From Channallabes apus (taxonomy: Eukaryota > Chordata > Actinopteri > Siluriformes > Clariidae): a DNA stretch of 64,000 bases. The stretch spans positions 15,604,727 to 15,668,726 of the forward strand of contig CM060112.1 of NCBI GenBank assembly GCA_030522415.1, in the 5' to 3' direction. Position numbers and translations under genes: made by a program. The notes under the pieces are model-generated. The model did not search any database and was not told the origin of the DNA. It was given only the letters and a program-made list of their open reading frames with translations. Positions 10,842 through 22,920 of the stretch are shown in pieces; position 1 is the first letter of the stretch; each line of letters begins with the position of its first letter.

Positions 10842-11516
10842 TAGGGATATAACGGTATCAAAACTTCACGGTACAGTAATACCTCGGTATGAATGGCACG
10901 GTACGGTATTTATTGAATCATTTACAGGAAAAACTACTGTAAACTAATGAAGAGACTCGAAAAAAGTGCCAGAAGTGTTTATTAAACAGTATACATGAAC
11001 ACTGAACATATCAATGGCGTACAAATTAGCCATCTATCTGTAAACTTTGAAACAGAAACTTAAATTTTTCCATTTTAATAACAAAAAAATATTAAACCAT
11101 GTAAAAAATAAAGTTTCAATTTAGTATTCTTGAAAACTCAGAAAAAATTTAAATAGCATACTAGCATACAATACCTACTTATTGCAGCTGGCCCATGTGC
11201 TGAATGAGTATTTGAGAACACTTACTTCATTCACTCACTTATTCAGACAGAGACAGGATTTTTTTTCCCTTTCTCGTTTCTTTTCAGAGAGAAACCGAAA
11301 TGACTCGATAAAACTATAGGTCTTCTGAGAAAAGTTTGCTCAGGCGAATGGAGCGAACGGGAGGTAGCGGGAATTTCCCGCTACCTCCCGTTCGCTCCAT
11401 TCGCCTGAGCAAACTTTTCTCAGAAGACCTATAATTTTACCGTCATGCGACCACGGTATTATTGAAATAAAGTATTATTGTGGTACGACGGGATTTACAA
11501 TACCGTTACATCCCTA
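10842..11516. mobile_element. Complete non-autonomous hAT element
   Basis: The ends are TAGGGATATAACGGTAT and ATACCGTTACATCCCTA, near-perfect inverted repeats. An exact 8-bp target duplication CTCTTTAC lies at 10834-10841 and 11517-11524, diagnostic of hAT-type integration. The 675-bp interior has no transposase. Subterminal CACGGTA/TACCGT motifs repeat at both ends. A 119-bp palindrome lies inside. Confidence 0.95.
11315..11433. repeat. Perfect 119-bp palindrome (59-bp arms, 1-nt centre)
   Basis: Bases 11315-11373 are the exact reverse complement of 11375-11433, with a single T at 11374 between them. The arm runs from TATAGGTCTTCTGAG to GGTAGCGGGAA. No mismatch was found in 59 positions although the surrounding transposon is diverged. 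A transcript would fold into a long perfect hairpin. Confidence 0.97.
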
Positions 11517-11555
11517 CTCTTTACTTTAAGATCATGTGGTTAATAGTTGAATTTT

Positions 11556-12160
11556 TGTATCCGCTGCCTGGCCAAAACAAAAAAAAGGTCAAATAATTGG
11601 TGTACATCTAGTAAAGATAGCAACTAAGGAGATTTTAAATGACCAGAATTGGATTCTGAATGGCCCAACACATTATCCAAACGTAAGGATAGTGTGGTCA
11701 ACTTTGTGGAAGAAATAAAAATTAAATAATGAATGGAGACGACTTAAAGAAAGTTGCATTAAAAAAAAAGACAGTAGAAATCACAGCTATGTTTAATCCT
11801 AACACACAATGTGATGAGAACTTATAGTCGTGGCAATAATAAAAAAAAAAAGATTCAGCATAAAGATGGACTTTGGAACAATGGAAAAAGGTTGTGTGGT
11901 CTGAGGAGAGTCCAGATTGACCCTATTCCAGAGGGATTGGTGTAAGAAAAGTGCATGAAGTGATGAACCCATCATGTAGTGCTCACTGTAAAAGTCCCTG
12001 GAGGCAGTATTATGATCTGGACTTGCATCAATTGGTCCGGTCCAGACTCAGCAACATTATGTGGCAATAAAATGAAGTCAGCTGATGACCTGAATGTATT
12101 GAATGACTGGGTTATCCCATCTATAGAGTTTTTCATCCCTGAAGGCATGAGGCAATTTTG
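11556..12160 (+). pseudogene. Decayed Tc1-like transposase (lineage C)
   Basis: It opens with a terminal-repeat-like CCGCTGCCTGGCCAAAACA. Inside are ACAATGGAAAAAGGTTGTGT, GTCTGAGGAGAGTCCAGATT (the region of the first catalytic Asp), GGAGGCAGTATTATGATCTGG and GACTGGGTTATCCCATC, all family landmarks. Frames are broken and the C-terminal half with the last catalytic residues is lost. Inactive. Confidence 0.8.
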
Positions 12161-12249
12161 AGGTGTAAGAAAAAGTGTGTAAGAATTAACAAGCTTAAAG
12201 GCAGTTGATTTTTCTGTTTTCTTTGGGGCAAAATCATTATTCAATGTTG

Positions 12250-12600
12250 ACGCTCATTACAAACAATAAAAATGACATAAAATACAGAATTAAATAAAAC
12301 CTAAAATTATAACGTTCAAACATACAGTGCATCGAGAAAAAGACCGAATAAAGATAAAAATATGACTTTTACACTGGGACTGTTTTCTGTGCATAATTTC
12401 CACTTCCATTTTCTTCTTTCAAAATATGTATCAAATATTCTAACATGCGATAAATTGCTCTGTACATTATTCAAACAGATGTAGCGACAGATGAATCCTG
12501 TCCTGGAATACCATGTGTAACATTCATTCTCTCACTTCCTGAAGCTGAAAATTGGATATGATTACAATTAGTGGAAACAAAACAAAGAAGAAAAACAATC
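12250..12600. other. AT-rich non-coding stretch
   Basis: Nothing recognised; a short transition between the Tc1 remnant and the higher-complexity block that follows. Confidence 0.4.
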
Positions 12601-13480
12601 ATTCATAAAAACATTGATTGGACACGAGTGTTGGGGTGAACGCTCCAGCGAGTGATTCTCCACGTAGCGACAACTTTGGAAAAACTCTCTCACAGCCGTG
12701 GTGATTATGTCATCTTCACTTGAACTCCTACAAAGCCTCTCATTGGCTGACAGTTGCATCGTTTCACCTTTGTGTGGTCCCGGAGCGCCATTAAAATTTC
12801 ACGCACGTTTCTCCGTGTGCTGTCCATCAAGGCTAATGACAAGCCTGATTCTTAAATACCTCGTTTAATTATCCCTGTTTGTGTCTTTTAAAGATCAGAT
12901 TTCTGCATCTAAACATACAGCCAGCGTCTTGTCTGTCAGTGCGAATGTCATCACTGTATTCCTCTACTGCTTGACTGTGACAGGCCCCACTTTCAGCCTT
13001 TATCTGCCTCTCTATCCTTTCTTCCTGCCACAAAGATCCCTTCTCTCTTTTTTTTTCTATCGCCCCGCTCCTGTATCCGCTTTCTACACGTGGCAAATGA
13101 TTGCCCGGGTGAAGGTATTTTCTGTTTCAATCTCCCATTTTCCCAAGGGGGAACAAAAGGGACAAGCTTGGTGCAGCTGGTTTCACCGAGAAAATGGCTC
13201 GGAATTGCCTCATTCCTCGGCAGATTAGTGATTGCATACAATCCCGGTCTAAGTGCTATTGTGCGCCACAATTTGGCCATTATACTTTAGTCTTTTCCCA
13301 TTCGGAGCAACCCCCTAACCAATTAAAGTAATACAGCCTTTCCAATACCTGCTCCCAATTAAATGTGGGCGGTATTACCTGCCTTGATGCCGCTGACCAT
13401 GAATTCCTACCACTTTACCCGCATTCATTAGGCCTATTCATCCTGAAGGGGCTGATGACAAGGATTCAAGACCCGTTTCC
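12600..13480. other. Candidate conserved non-coding block
   Basis: Balanced composition, few simple repeats, and many homeodomain- or HMG-like strings (TTTAATTATCC, CCAATTAAAGT, CCCAATTAAATG, GCCATTATACT). Open frames on both strands (12881-13228, 12993-13280) overlap each other and lack domain resemblance. The look is that of a vertebrate non-coding regulatory element. This is inference from composition only. Confidence 0.3.
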
Positions 13481-15529
13481 ACGCCATACTCCTACACCTC
13501 CTCCTCCTCCCTCTTCGTCTTCTTCTTCTTCTTCTTCTATTTCTTCTTCCTTCCACATCCCTCCTCCCGGTTTGCTTTCGATCCCCTCTAGGAAAGTCAA
13601 CAAGGGTGAAACTTTATCATCACTTCCTCTTTTTCTCTTCTTCTCTGGTGGAAATGTTTCCTGTCTGCTCCTGGTTTCGTTTTCCAGCTCATTGTATTTC
13701 ATTTTTTTTCTTTGTTTTTTTTATTTATTTATTTATTTTTTTTCGTTGCCTGCGCAGTTGACTTGGCAGCATCCGAAAAGCCTGAATCTACTCAAAGAAA
13801 AAAGAAAAGAAAAGAAAAAGAAAAAAAAAGAGAGGCCTCTTCAGGCCACTGAGTCGATTGACAAAACCGGAGTGTTAAAAGTCGACAAAAGCCAGGCGGG
13901 GAGTGCCGTCAGCCATGCTTGGTGAAGCTGCCAGTCACATGGTCGAGCTAGCGCAACCCAGACATGCTAGTCAGATTTGCAAACAAGAGCCACCGTTTAC
14001 CGTAGCCTCCTTAGTTAATTTGCTATCTATGCAACATATCGTGTTGCGCTAATACGTTGAGCGAGAGGTTCACCAAAACAGGACAGAATCTTAAACACAT
14101 ACTATTTGATTTGAACACTGCGTGTTTGCGTGCTTTTTTTTTTTTTTTTTTTTTAGGATTCTACCTCCTGACCATGAGAGGTAAACATTGACCATATGCC
14201 TTTGATCTGAAATGATCAGGAATCTTCAATACGGTTGTTGTTTATGTTCTTTTACCCTTTCGTACATAAATCAAAGCCAGTGGACCATGACTTACATCCA
14301 TGTCTAAATTAAAGAGAAACAGCACTAACATGAAGCACTAACGTGGGGGAAGCTTAAGACGTTTGCTACATGAATACAGACGCCTGAGCTCTTCAAAACA
14401 AAAACCTTCCGAGCCCCTGAACTGAGCCACCCCTCCTCCTCCTCCTCCTCCGACCCCTCCAACCACTCCACTGCCTCTGAGCAGAGATACAATAGTGCTG
14501 CTTTTTTTCATGAGAGAAAAAGGAAAGGAAGGAGAGAGGGTAGATAAAGATAAAAATAAAAAGGGTAAACGCAGACCACATGTCTTCATTATGGAAGAAA
14601 TGCAGCTCCGCTATCCGAGGGCCGAATTTGAGCTTCTGAGCTCACCAGAGCTCAGGGTGAAACGAGCTCACTTTGTTTACAGTGTCGTCCCTCCGACCAA
14701 GCGCGTATCAGATCAGGTTCCGTCAGGAAATGGGCCGTCTGAAGGTTCCGTGGGCATTGGAAATCTCTCCGTACATGCTCGTTCTCAGCTAAAACAGACA
14801 CTTGTGCTTTACTCGAGCATGTCAGAATAAAAAGAACATCTTTTCAGAACATCTTGCGCATGAAATGTACAGTACCTTTTCCCAGGAATAAGCAAGAGAT
14901 ACTCTTTATTTAAACTTTTATTACTAATATTTATTGCAATCAAACTCCTAGATGAATGTGGTTCTATTTATTTTAAAGCATATTGTAATTTGTTACAACA
15001 ATATGCTTTAACAACTTTTTTGTTATAGTTACTTGTACTATATGCAGCTTGGAGGCTGAGAAAAGAATCTCAAGGTGAATTTTAAGTCAAATCACTTAAC
15101 CCTTCCCCCCCAGGGGTCTATTATCACACGTCTGGCGTGCTCACATCCATGACCCTGACCTAAAGTGGAGAGACAAAAGACAAGGAGTCGAGTTAAAGTT
15201 CTTCAAATTCGACTGAAATTGCTAAATTCCTTTTAAGCAACCTTTTAATTGTTGGCTCTTAGCTAGCTAATGAGGGCTAGCATGCTAAAGCCTAGCATAA
15301 ACTACCTACAGTAGCTTTAATGTTACCGTATAGTGACATGAGTATTGTACTACACTATTTATTATAAAACTAGCATTTTATTTCAGGAACGTACTTGGAA
15401 TTTCAAAATGTCAAGCCTTTTTCTAATGCTATTTATGAACTTTTGTGGGTTTTTTTGTGGAATTTGTGATTTTTATGTTGCAAATCACGGACAGTACCAC
15501 AATATCAAGTTACCACAAATGGTCATGGC
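13481..15529. other. Non-coding stretch with pyrimidine- and purine-rich tracts
   Basis: It contains TTC/CTC-rich DNA (13500-13570), a poly-T (14135-14155), a GGA/TCC-rich tract (14425-14465) and otherwise unique sequence. An open frame at 14495-14830 has no recognisable domain; the unique part at 14580-14820 could be conserved non-coding DNA. Confidence 0.35.
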
Positions 15530-16124
15530 GCTTTTCCACTGAATAGTACGGCACGACACGCTTCAGTTCAGCTCACTTTCGGGGGTTTTCCACTGGGAAC
15601 AGTACCTGGTACCTGGTCCTTTTTTTAGTACCACCTCAGCCGAGGTTCCAAGCGCGCCGAACCGTTACCAAAACGTGACGTGTAAACTCTGCTGGTCACT
15701 GATTGGCCGGAGAAAGACGTCATTAATGCGTCACCAAACTTGCGACACGAGACACAACAGAACCGCTATATTTAGAACAGCCAGAGAAGGATCGCACGCA
15801 CCTTTTTGTATTAACCAAAAATTTTCTTTGGCTGCCATCAGCCTCTTTTGAAACAAACTCCTTCGTCTCGCTGTTAAAAACATCCACATGCCGAGAATGA
15901 AGAACACCATGCCGTCGATATGCTCCATTGTTGTGTGTTTGTTTGTGGCGCGTTCACGATGATGTCACGGCAGTAGAGGCGCCGCGACTATAACGACACG
16001 TGAATAATCCCGCCCACTCTAAAGCGTTACTACACTGCAGTGGAAGCGCAAACCGAGCCGAACTGAGCCGAACCGAAGTGAGCTGTACTGAACCGTGTCG
16101 TGCCGTACTATGCAGTGGAAAAGC
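15530..16124 (-). mobile_element. Non-autonomous DNA transposon with short ORF (copy 1)
   Basis: The ends form a long inverted repeat: GCTTTTCCACTGAATAGTAC on the left and GTACTATGCAGTGGAAAAGC on the right, continuing through CGGCACGACACG. Internally CTTTTCC-like and CAGTGG motifs recur. A second copy lies at 34867-35433 in the other orientation. This fish MITE type is familiar; a PIF/Harbinger origin is a guess, as no clear target duplication is visible. Confidence 0.85.
15731..15928 (-). pseudogene. Short ORF inside the MITE (65 codons)
   Basis: Starting MEHIDGMVFFIL, it has a hydrophobic first 18 residues, then a basic cluster ARRRSLFQKR (residues 20-29), then a diverging tail. The first 29 codons recur almost unchanged in the copy at 35061, so the frame predates the two insertions. 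It may be the first exon of a lost transposase. No host function is implied. Confidence 0.5.
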
Positions 16125-16784
16125 ATTATTTGACCCCATAGGGTAATATTATTTTTTTTCCCCAAAATGTGTTCACTCTCTCACACACACACATACATAT
16201 ACAGATAAAGTTAAGTTCACAATTAATTTAACAAAATTAATAAAAATAAAAAAAAAAACCTATAAAAATATAGAAATGCCTTGGAAGTTACCAAATGTGG
16301 TTCTTAAGATTAAAAAGAACATTAAAAAACTCTTATCCCAACCATCACCACTTGGAATCCCAGGTAATTAAACTTTGGATTGATTTTACATAAAATCTAT
16401 ATTTAGTTTATTTCAATTGAGTTTTGTACTGTCAGTTTCAGAACTGTATTACACCAGTAGTGTATTTTCCAAAATGTTCACGTGTGTGTATGTTATCCTA
16501 TCACGGTTGTTAAAATTGTAATAAATACAATGGTCACCATTGGCCTCAACAGTCCCTAGTACTCTATCTCCACTACAGAGATTCCTAGATAGATAAATGG
16601 ATGGATGGTATGATATGATATAAGTCAGATTTATGCATTGTTATTCTTGTTATGACAATAGGAAGCTTGTATTTTACGGACTACACACGATACGCATATT
16701 TTGTGTTTTTTTACCTCGTGTTTTTTAAGTCTCATGATCTTGTCTCACAGTAATGAGATAACGTTCTAAAACGTTCCTATGGTT
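16125..16784. other. AT-rich non-coding stretch
   Basis: No element recognised. Contains a short GATA/GGAT run near 16580-16625 and a CA run at 16185. Confidence 0.45.
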
Positions 16785-17100
16785 TTCCTGCTTTGAGGAA
16801 CCGTTTCTCACTCAGCATGCCATGCAGCTTGTAGCCGCTTATCGCCAGATCCGTTGGCACGAGGCAGTTTTCAATTAATTTCACACCAGCAGACAGTGCA
16901 GGAGTAACCCTGCGAAAAGCAAGACATCGCAGGCCCAGGCTAATCGCCGTCAGGCCTGTGACATCATCGCTGGCCCTGGCAGAGCGCACGTCTATAGGAG
17001 AATGGAGGTAGTTTACAGCGGTTACAAAGAGCCAATTTATCACCGTAAGCAAACGCTAACCTGGGAGCATCACCCCCGGCAGAATTAATTGTCTGGGCCC
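16785..17100. other. Candidate conserved non-coding block
   Basis: About 300 bp of balanced, low-repeat sequence with TTTTCAATTAATTTC, AGAATTAATTGTC and GGCTAATCGCC strings. A 91-codon minus-strand frame (16777-17052) has no family resemblance. It resembles developmental enhancers in texture; conservation cannot be tested here. Confidence 0.3.
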
Positions 17101-17514
17101 CAGTTGTTGTTTTTTTTTTTTTTTTTTAATAGGCAGTCTGCCCCAGGAGGCACGCTCAGACCCGAAGATCTAAAACCCGGCATTGGCTGTGAGCTAGCAA
17201 TGAAAGTTTTACTCGGGAAGATTGTACAGCTTACTGTATTGTACATTCAGGGTTATATTTTTGTAGTGAGAAACAGTTTGTATAATTTTTCCCTCTGTGA
17301 GTTTAGTGTGGTGCTTCTTTTTTTTTTTTTTTTTTTTTTTTTAGATAGTTGAATCATCTCCTCTGTCAGTGATTAGTTTTTACACAGTGAACGATGTGAG
17401 TAGGAGAGGAAATGAGGCCAAAACTACCATTATGTCCACTGCTTTTACAGGCCATTTAACTCAGAGAGGGAGGAGATAGCACTGTGTGTGAGTGTGTGTA
17501 TATGTGTGTGTGTC

Positions 17515-17551
<37 letters not shown>

Positions 17552-17757
17552 TCTACACTAAACGTCAAAAGAAAAGCAATGTGTGAGTGTATGCCTGAGC
17601 ACACTCACACTTGGCTGCTCATTCGCGCTAATCAAAGCGTTCACTGTAGTTTTTAATAGAGTTCCCGCTCAGCTGTTTGCTGCCAGTTCGTCCATCACAT
17701 GACACACACACACACACACACACACAGGCCAGCAGAACACACCGGAACACCCGGGTC

Positions 17758-17797
<40 letters not shown>

Positions 17798-18735
17798 CTC
17801 ACACACACACACACACACACACACACAGTCACACACACTTACACACATGGCTGTAGGGCAAGAGCTTAACTATTAACACCACTCTCGCTGTCTCTCTGGT
17901 GCAGCTCTGGATGCAACGTTCAAGCCAGAGAAGGAAAGAAACAAAACCTAAACAAGGAGAGGAAGGAGAGAGAGTGGGAATGGGCCTGGTATTCAGTCAG
18001 GCCATGTTAAAAAGGGCAGCCTATCTCTCTGGTCCATCCACAGTGTCAGTTTTCGGCAGAGGAGAATAGTTAATGTGAGGGGAGGTAAAGAGATACGAGC
18101 TGTGCTCTCCAGCTTTTGTGCTGCGTCTCTCTGCACTGAAACGGATCTGGCTGCTGCTTTCGCAACCTTTTTATTCAATAAGATCGAGGGGAGGAGGGAG
18201 CATGGTTCAGCACAACGACACACACACAAACACACACACACACACACAGGCATTTTAATGCGTTTAGTGTATCAGGGAAGGTAAAGTATCATGATACAAA
18301 CTATTATTAAGCAGGAATAATGCAGGTCATTATTTTACATGAGATGCCAACAGGTTACTTATTACAGCACATTACACACACACATACACACACACACACG
18401 CCCGCGCGCATTTCATATACTTTAAATGTCCTGAGACATTTAATAAAAAATAAAAATAATTGTAAATAAAAAATACACTTCTTAATGAAGATCTGCCAAA
18501 TGTTCACGCGGAGTTTAAATGGTCCAACACTATCGTATTATTTTATAATACATTTATAAGGCATTATAGTTATGCATGTTGAATTGTTAACATGATGCAT
18601 TATACTGTAAGTTGTGTAACACAACAAAAGCAAACTGAGCATCAGACATCAAATAGCAGCAGCACAATGCAGGAAATCATCCACACACACCACAAAAGCG
18701 TATGTTGATATGCACGCCACACATCCCTCAACTGC
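17101..18735. other. Microsatellite-rich non-coding stretch
   Basis: Holds poly-T tracts (17109-17127, 17319-17342), (GA)n at 17515-17551, (CA)n at 17703-17727, (TC)n then (CA)n at 17759-17826 and (CA)n at 18222-18248. Unique DNA between them has no recognised gene. Confidence 0.6.
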
Positions 18736-18737
18736 TG

Positions 18738-18786
18738 AGAAAAACTGCTGATCTCCTGTGATTTTCATGCACAACAATCTATAGAA
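18738..18786 (+). mobile_element. Small Tc1 lineage-B fragment
   Basis: About 50 bp, including AAACTGCTGATCTCCTGTG and TTTTCATGCACAACAATC, match the helix-turn-helix coding segment of the lineage seen at 4136. Confidence 0.6.
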
Positions 18787-18829
18787 TATATTTATTCACT
18801 ACAGTGCAGGAACTTACATTGCTGAGGAC

Positions 18830-19000
18830 CCCCAACCTCTGGTAACCACAGACTCACCAGTCATACCCTATGGGCATCCAATTAGGGCATGCCAATCAAA
18901 CCTACAAGGCACAGGAACAACATGGACACTCCACACGCATAGACAACAGGTGATATTCGACCCCACACCCTGCAGGACTCACCACTAAGCCACCCTGATG
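18830..19000 (-). mobile_element. Very old SINE (main family) fragment
   Basis: Minus-strand landmarks such as a B-box-like GGTCGAATATCACC, GTGGAGTGTCCATGTTG and a diverged head remain. Confidence 0.55.
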
Positions 19001-19002
19001 CC

Positions 19003-19004
<2 letters not shown>

Positions 19005-19074
<70 letters not shown>
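19005..19074. repeat. (TA)35 microsatellite
   Basis: Seventy bases of uninterrupted TA. Self-complementary and likely unstable; its true length is uncertain in any assembly. Confidence 0.97.
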
Positions 19075-19077
<3 letters not shown>

Positions 19078-19094
19078 TAATAATGCTCATTCAT

Positions 19095-19325
19095 TCTTTC
19101 CTTCTTTATACAGGGTGGGCTGTAGCCTATCTCTGGGGACTATAGGGTGGGATGGGGTGGGTGCCAGTTAATAAAAGGGCACACATGCACATGCAGTATC
19201 ACTCACACACACACACACACACACACACCAAGCACATGCAAACTCCACTCACACAGACACAAGGTGGGAATCAAACCCTCGATCCTGAAGGTCCTGGAGG
19301 TGCTAATCAACTACACCACTGTTTT
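19095..19325 (-). mobile_element. Old SINE (main family)
   Basis: On the minus strand: a diverged head near 19310, GGGTTTGATTCCCACC (B-box-like), GAGTTTGCATGTGCTTGG, a TG-rich middle (19203-19228) and the ATAGGCTACAGCCC tail region. Diverged throughout. Confidence 0.7.
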
Positions 19326-19329
19326 TCGG

Positions 19330-19411
19330 CAGTGAGCTCTTGCAACCACAAGCCTGTAACCTTGTTACTATCGTTTGCTTCTTGATGTTTGAAACTTTGG
19401 GATCAATAAAG

Positions 19412-19500
<89 letters not shown>
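19330..19500 (+). repeat. Retroposon 3' end with (ATCT)22 tail
   Basis: GGGATCAATAAAGT followed by about twenty-two ATCT units (19411-19500). The AATAAA next to a tandem tail is the usual 3' end of a fish LINE or SINE whose tail expanded into a microsatellite. Confidence 0.8.
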
Positions 19501-19501
<1 letters not shown>

Positions 19502-19544
19502 AAGAGTAACTTTATATTAAATAATACAGACACACTTCGATTCA

Positions 19545-19678
19545 CGCCTATGGTTTTGGTGAATGGAGTTTGCATGTTTTCCGGTTTCCTCCAGTTCAAA
19601 GACATGCAGATTAGGTTAATTGCCATTTCCAAATTGCCTCTAATGTGTGTGTGTGTGTGCACGTGTGTGTGTGTGTGT

Positions 19679-19753
<75 letters not shown>

Positions 19754-19870
19754 TGTGTGCCATGCGATGGATTGGCACCCAGTTCAGGGTAAACCCCATC
19801 TCATGTCTAAAGTCTCTTGGGATAAGCTTCTGCCCTTGCAAGAGTGTGTACAGGATAAGCGATGAATTAT
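19545..19870 (+). mobile_element. Old SINE (main family) with expanded (GT)n core
   Basis: TGGAGTTTGCATGTTTTCCG, GACATGCAGATTAGG, GCGATGGATTGGCACCC and a decayed tail are family landmarks. The middle has expanded into about 107 bp of GT with CACGT interruptions (19644-19751). The head is missing. Confidence 0.8.
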
Positions 19871-21345
19871 GTGTAAATACATCCAATTTTATTATGATAC
19901 TAGGTGGAAATTAGATTTTTTTATTTAAATAAATACAATATAAAATATAAATATATCGCTGAAGTTACAATTCTAAACAAACGTAGCAAATAATTTGCTC
20001 CTACTGTAACACATGGCATGGTACGCTCTGCTGCCTGACATTGTGTGAATAGTTTAGAGTGCACCACATGTGGGATTATGGAGGAACTGCAACATTTATT
20101 CACTTCAAAATCTAACGTACATAAATAAAAAAAATGTAAAAAAGTAAAAAAAAATCTGAGACAATGATTGTCACACAAAAGAATATATTTTTCTTTGATA
20201 TATATATATATATAATCTGCCCTACCTGTACCTGTGCCACCTGATTACTCACAGTGTTTATGCTGAGATAAACAGTCTTCTAAACATACATGCATATGTA
20301 AGTAAACACAGACACACACACATGCACGTGTGTGATCCTGGACACCAGGTAACAGGGTGGCGGATCGAAAAGAAAACATGTTATCGTTTGGATATTCATG
20401 TGTTCGGTGCTAAATATGCAGCGAGGGTTCACAGCGCAGCGTTTAATGTAGCCAGTGAGAGAGAGGGCGAAGCACTCACTCATACACACACAAACACACA
20501 CACACACACACACAGACACAGACACTCTCTCACCCACAGAAACACACATGCGCATCGCTACGACAGTCCCACATACACTGCCTCGTTCATTCTCATTTCG
20601 CCCGTTTCCTGAGCACATCCAGCACACTGTCATCTGAGAACAGCAGAGTAGGATGTGCATGCAGACACACACACACACACATACACACACACACTATGTG
20701 TAAGAACTAGAGATATTAAGTAGATATTACTCAATGTGTTTTAGGAGTAGGAGAATGTGACTTGGTAAATGTTCTGTGCCTCCCCAAAACCCACCGAAAC
20801 ACACACACACACACACATTCCTTTCTTTCTGTTATTGATGTTTTCTTTAGTCTTGCCTCCCCCTACTGGCTACTCTCCTCTCCTCTCCTCCTGCCTTCCG
20901 TCCCACTTCCTGCCCCAACCCCCTCCTTATCCCCCCTCCACATCTCCACCTCCTTCTCTCCCCATTCATCCCCACAGCATCTGTTCCCCAAACCCTCGTC
21001 TCACTCTTCTCCTGGCTCACCACATCCCACTAAACACACTCCAGCTCCCATCAGCACCCGGGTCTCGGCACCAGCAGCACGCCCCTGATTAAATGCCACC
21101 GACTGCACGGACCGCCTCTGTTTTTCCAAAAATGAAAATAATAACTGAAAACAAGAAAATTACAGCTTAAACCCATTGCTTAAACTGCGCTTTTTTATTT
21201 AATGGAATTTTAGAATGAATAAGAAATGAAGACCATAAACCATGTAAAGGAAGATTGAAGGGAAAAAATGAAGGCAAAGAAAGAGAAAAATTATGAAAAT
21301 AACTGATAAAAGTTGACCCCGTATTTATCCACTGATCAACATTAA
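19871..21345. other. Non-coding stretch with CA microsatellites
   Basis: Holds CA/GT tracts (20490-20525, 20670-20695, 20800-20818), a C-rich segment (20870-21090) and a purine-rich AT segment (21210-21310). Open frames in the C-rich part are compositional, not genic. Confidence 0.5.
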
Positions 21346-21349
21346 CACC

Positions 21350-21690
21350 ACCAGCAGGTGACCCGAGCTTTATTGTTGATCAATAATATACCAGTAAACC
21401 GGGGACAGGATCACGGGCACCCAGTGCTCACCCATGTCCGCAGACACCAAAGGAAAAAGTCGATGCTGGCCAACATAGAAACGCACCAGGACACACAATG
21501 CACTACGGTCCACCAGCTGCCGGCCCGGCCCGCTAACCCCCCAGATCCCAATCTGATCGAGCACCCCTAGGATGCGCTGGACAAAAAGCAACAACACATC
21601 CCAGGGACGCTGTGGAGCCACACCCCATGGGGCCAGAGCTGCCCCGGTGGAACCAGTGAACGCCAAAACCAGGGTGGTTTTAATGCAATA
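21350..21690 (+). pseudogene. Deletion derivative of Tc1 lineage A
   Basis: Recognisable blocks of a lineage-A transposase in the right order but with large gaps: CCAGTAAACCGGGGACAGG (helix-turn-helix region), ACACACAATGCACTACGG, then CCCCAGATCCCAATCTGATC, the region encoding the Pro-Asp-Leu-Asn-Pro motif before the catalytic acid, and AACCAGGGTGGTTTTAATG at the end. Most of the catalytic core is gone. Confidence 0.75.
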
Positions 21691-21854
21691 AATGAAAGAA
21701 AAATAAAGCAAGGAAAAAAAACAAGGAGTAAAAAAGGAGTGTCTACCCTGTACGTGTATATTAAAAGACATTACATGGAAAAAAAAAAGAAGAAAAAAAC
21801 AATTTAACACATACACACTGTGAAAAAATACTGAAAGAATGAATGGGCAAAGAA

Positions 21855-21897
21855 AGTCCTCCGGTCGAGGGTTTGATTCCCACCATGGTACTATACA

Positions 21898-21942
<45 letters not shown>

Positions 21943-22045
21943 GTAGGGTGTACTGGCTTGTGCCTGAATCCCATGAGATACTGTAGGCTCCAGGCCTCCC
22001 GCGATCCAGAACGATAAGCAGTATAGAGAATGATTCAGTGAGTGA
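21855..22045 (+). mobile_element. Old SINE fragment with (TG)n core
   Basis: GAGGGTTTGATTCCCACC (B-box-like), a TG run (21899-21939), GGCTCCAGGCCTCCCGCGAT and a GTGAGTGAGTG tail. The A box and most of the body are deleted. Confidence 0.7.
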
Positions 22046-22345
22046 GTGAGTGTTTATCATGCGTTTAAAAAGAGTAACAGAGGTATGATTATCATGCACT
22101 TTTATAATATAATAAATAATGCAGGCACACATACTGTACAGAAAAAAATGGCAAAAACAAAGAAAGAAAGAGAAGAAAGTAAAAGTATGACTAAAGAGGC
22201 GACTGCTTATGTGTATTCGAAGAAAGTGAAAAAGACAAACAAATTGTGTCGAAGATTGAAACAGAGACGAAATGAGCCGATTGTTTTGAAAAACTAGAAT
22301 AATTTGAAGAAGAATTCATTCTAACGTTGCATGACATCACAGGCA

Positions 22346-22361
22346 GGGGGGGGGGGGGGGG
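22346..22361 (+). repeat. G16 homopolymer
   Basis: Sixteen consecutive G residues; a strong polymerase-stalling and quadruplex-forming candidate and a likely sequencing weak point. Confidence 0.95.
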
Positions 22362-22873
22362 TTATTTGGTGTGTGTGTGTGCTTGAGACTAAGTTCAGGT
22401 AATGAAGGAAGAAAAGAAGGGGGAAATAAATAAACAAACAAACAAACAACAAATAAATAAATTAATTAATTAATTAATAGAAATTGCATTAGAGACATTA
22501 TAATGTGATTTATTCCTTCTTTCTTTCTTTCTTTCCTTCTTTAAAACTTGCTCTTTTTACGTTTTCTCCTCACAGCACAGCGTCATACCTGTGCATCGTC
22601 TCACTCCGTCTTTAAAGGTTATTTTTATTTCACAGCTAACGAAAGTGGGACTCAATCAGCGCGCGTGCGTTTAACAGCTCCGTGTGTGCGGAAGGCGGAA
22701 GCTGATGCCACACACAGTAGTGCGTCAGAGTAATGAGCGATATCTCCCAGCGCCGGTGGCTAGAACCGAAAAATGGCACACGGCGCCCTCAAAAGCCTCA
22801 TTTTCTTAACTCTTCTTCTATATAATTTGAGTAAATAGATGGGACCTAATACCCTATAGATGGGAAATAAATG

Positions 22874-22920
22874 CCCCCCCCCCCCCCCCAACAACCCCGA
22901 CCCCACCCCCACCCCCACCC
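22874..22920 (-). repeat. C-run and (CCCCCA)n tract, quadruplex candidate on minus strand
   Basis: Sixteen C residues are followed by CCCCGACCCCA and several CCCCCA units, giving at least six G-tracts on the minus strand. Confidence 0.9.

Noticed and set aside
13365..13925. 186-codon open frame
   Set aside because: Its length comes from TTC/CTC-rich and poly-T low-complexity DNA (Ser, Phe and Lys runs). No domain.
14495..14830. 111-codon open frame
   Set aside because: Lys-rich start from a purine tract, no recognisable domain and no clear splice context.
15340..15545. 65-codon open frame upstream of the MITE
   Set aside because: Hydrophobic chance frame in AT-rich DNA that ends at the MITE border; no domain.
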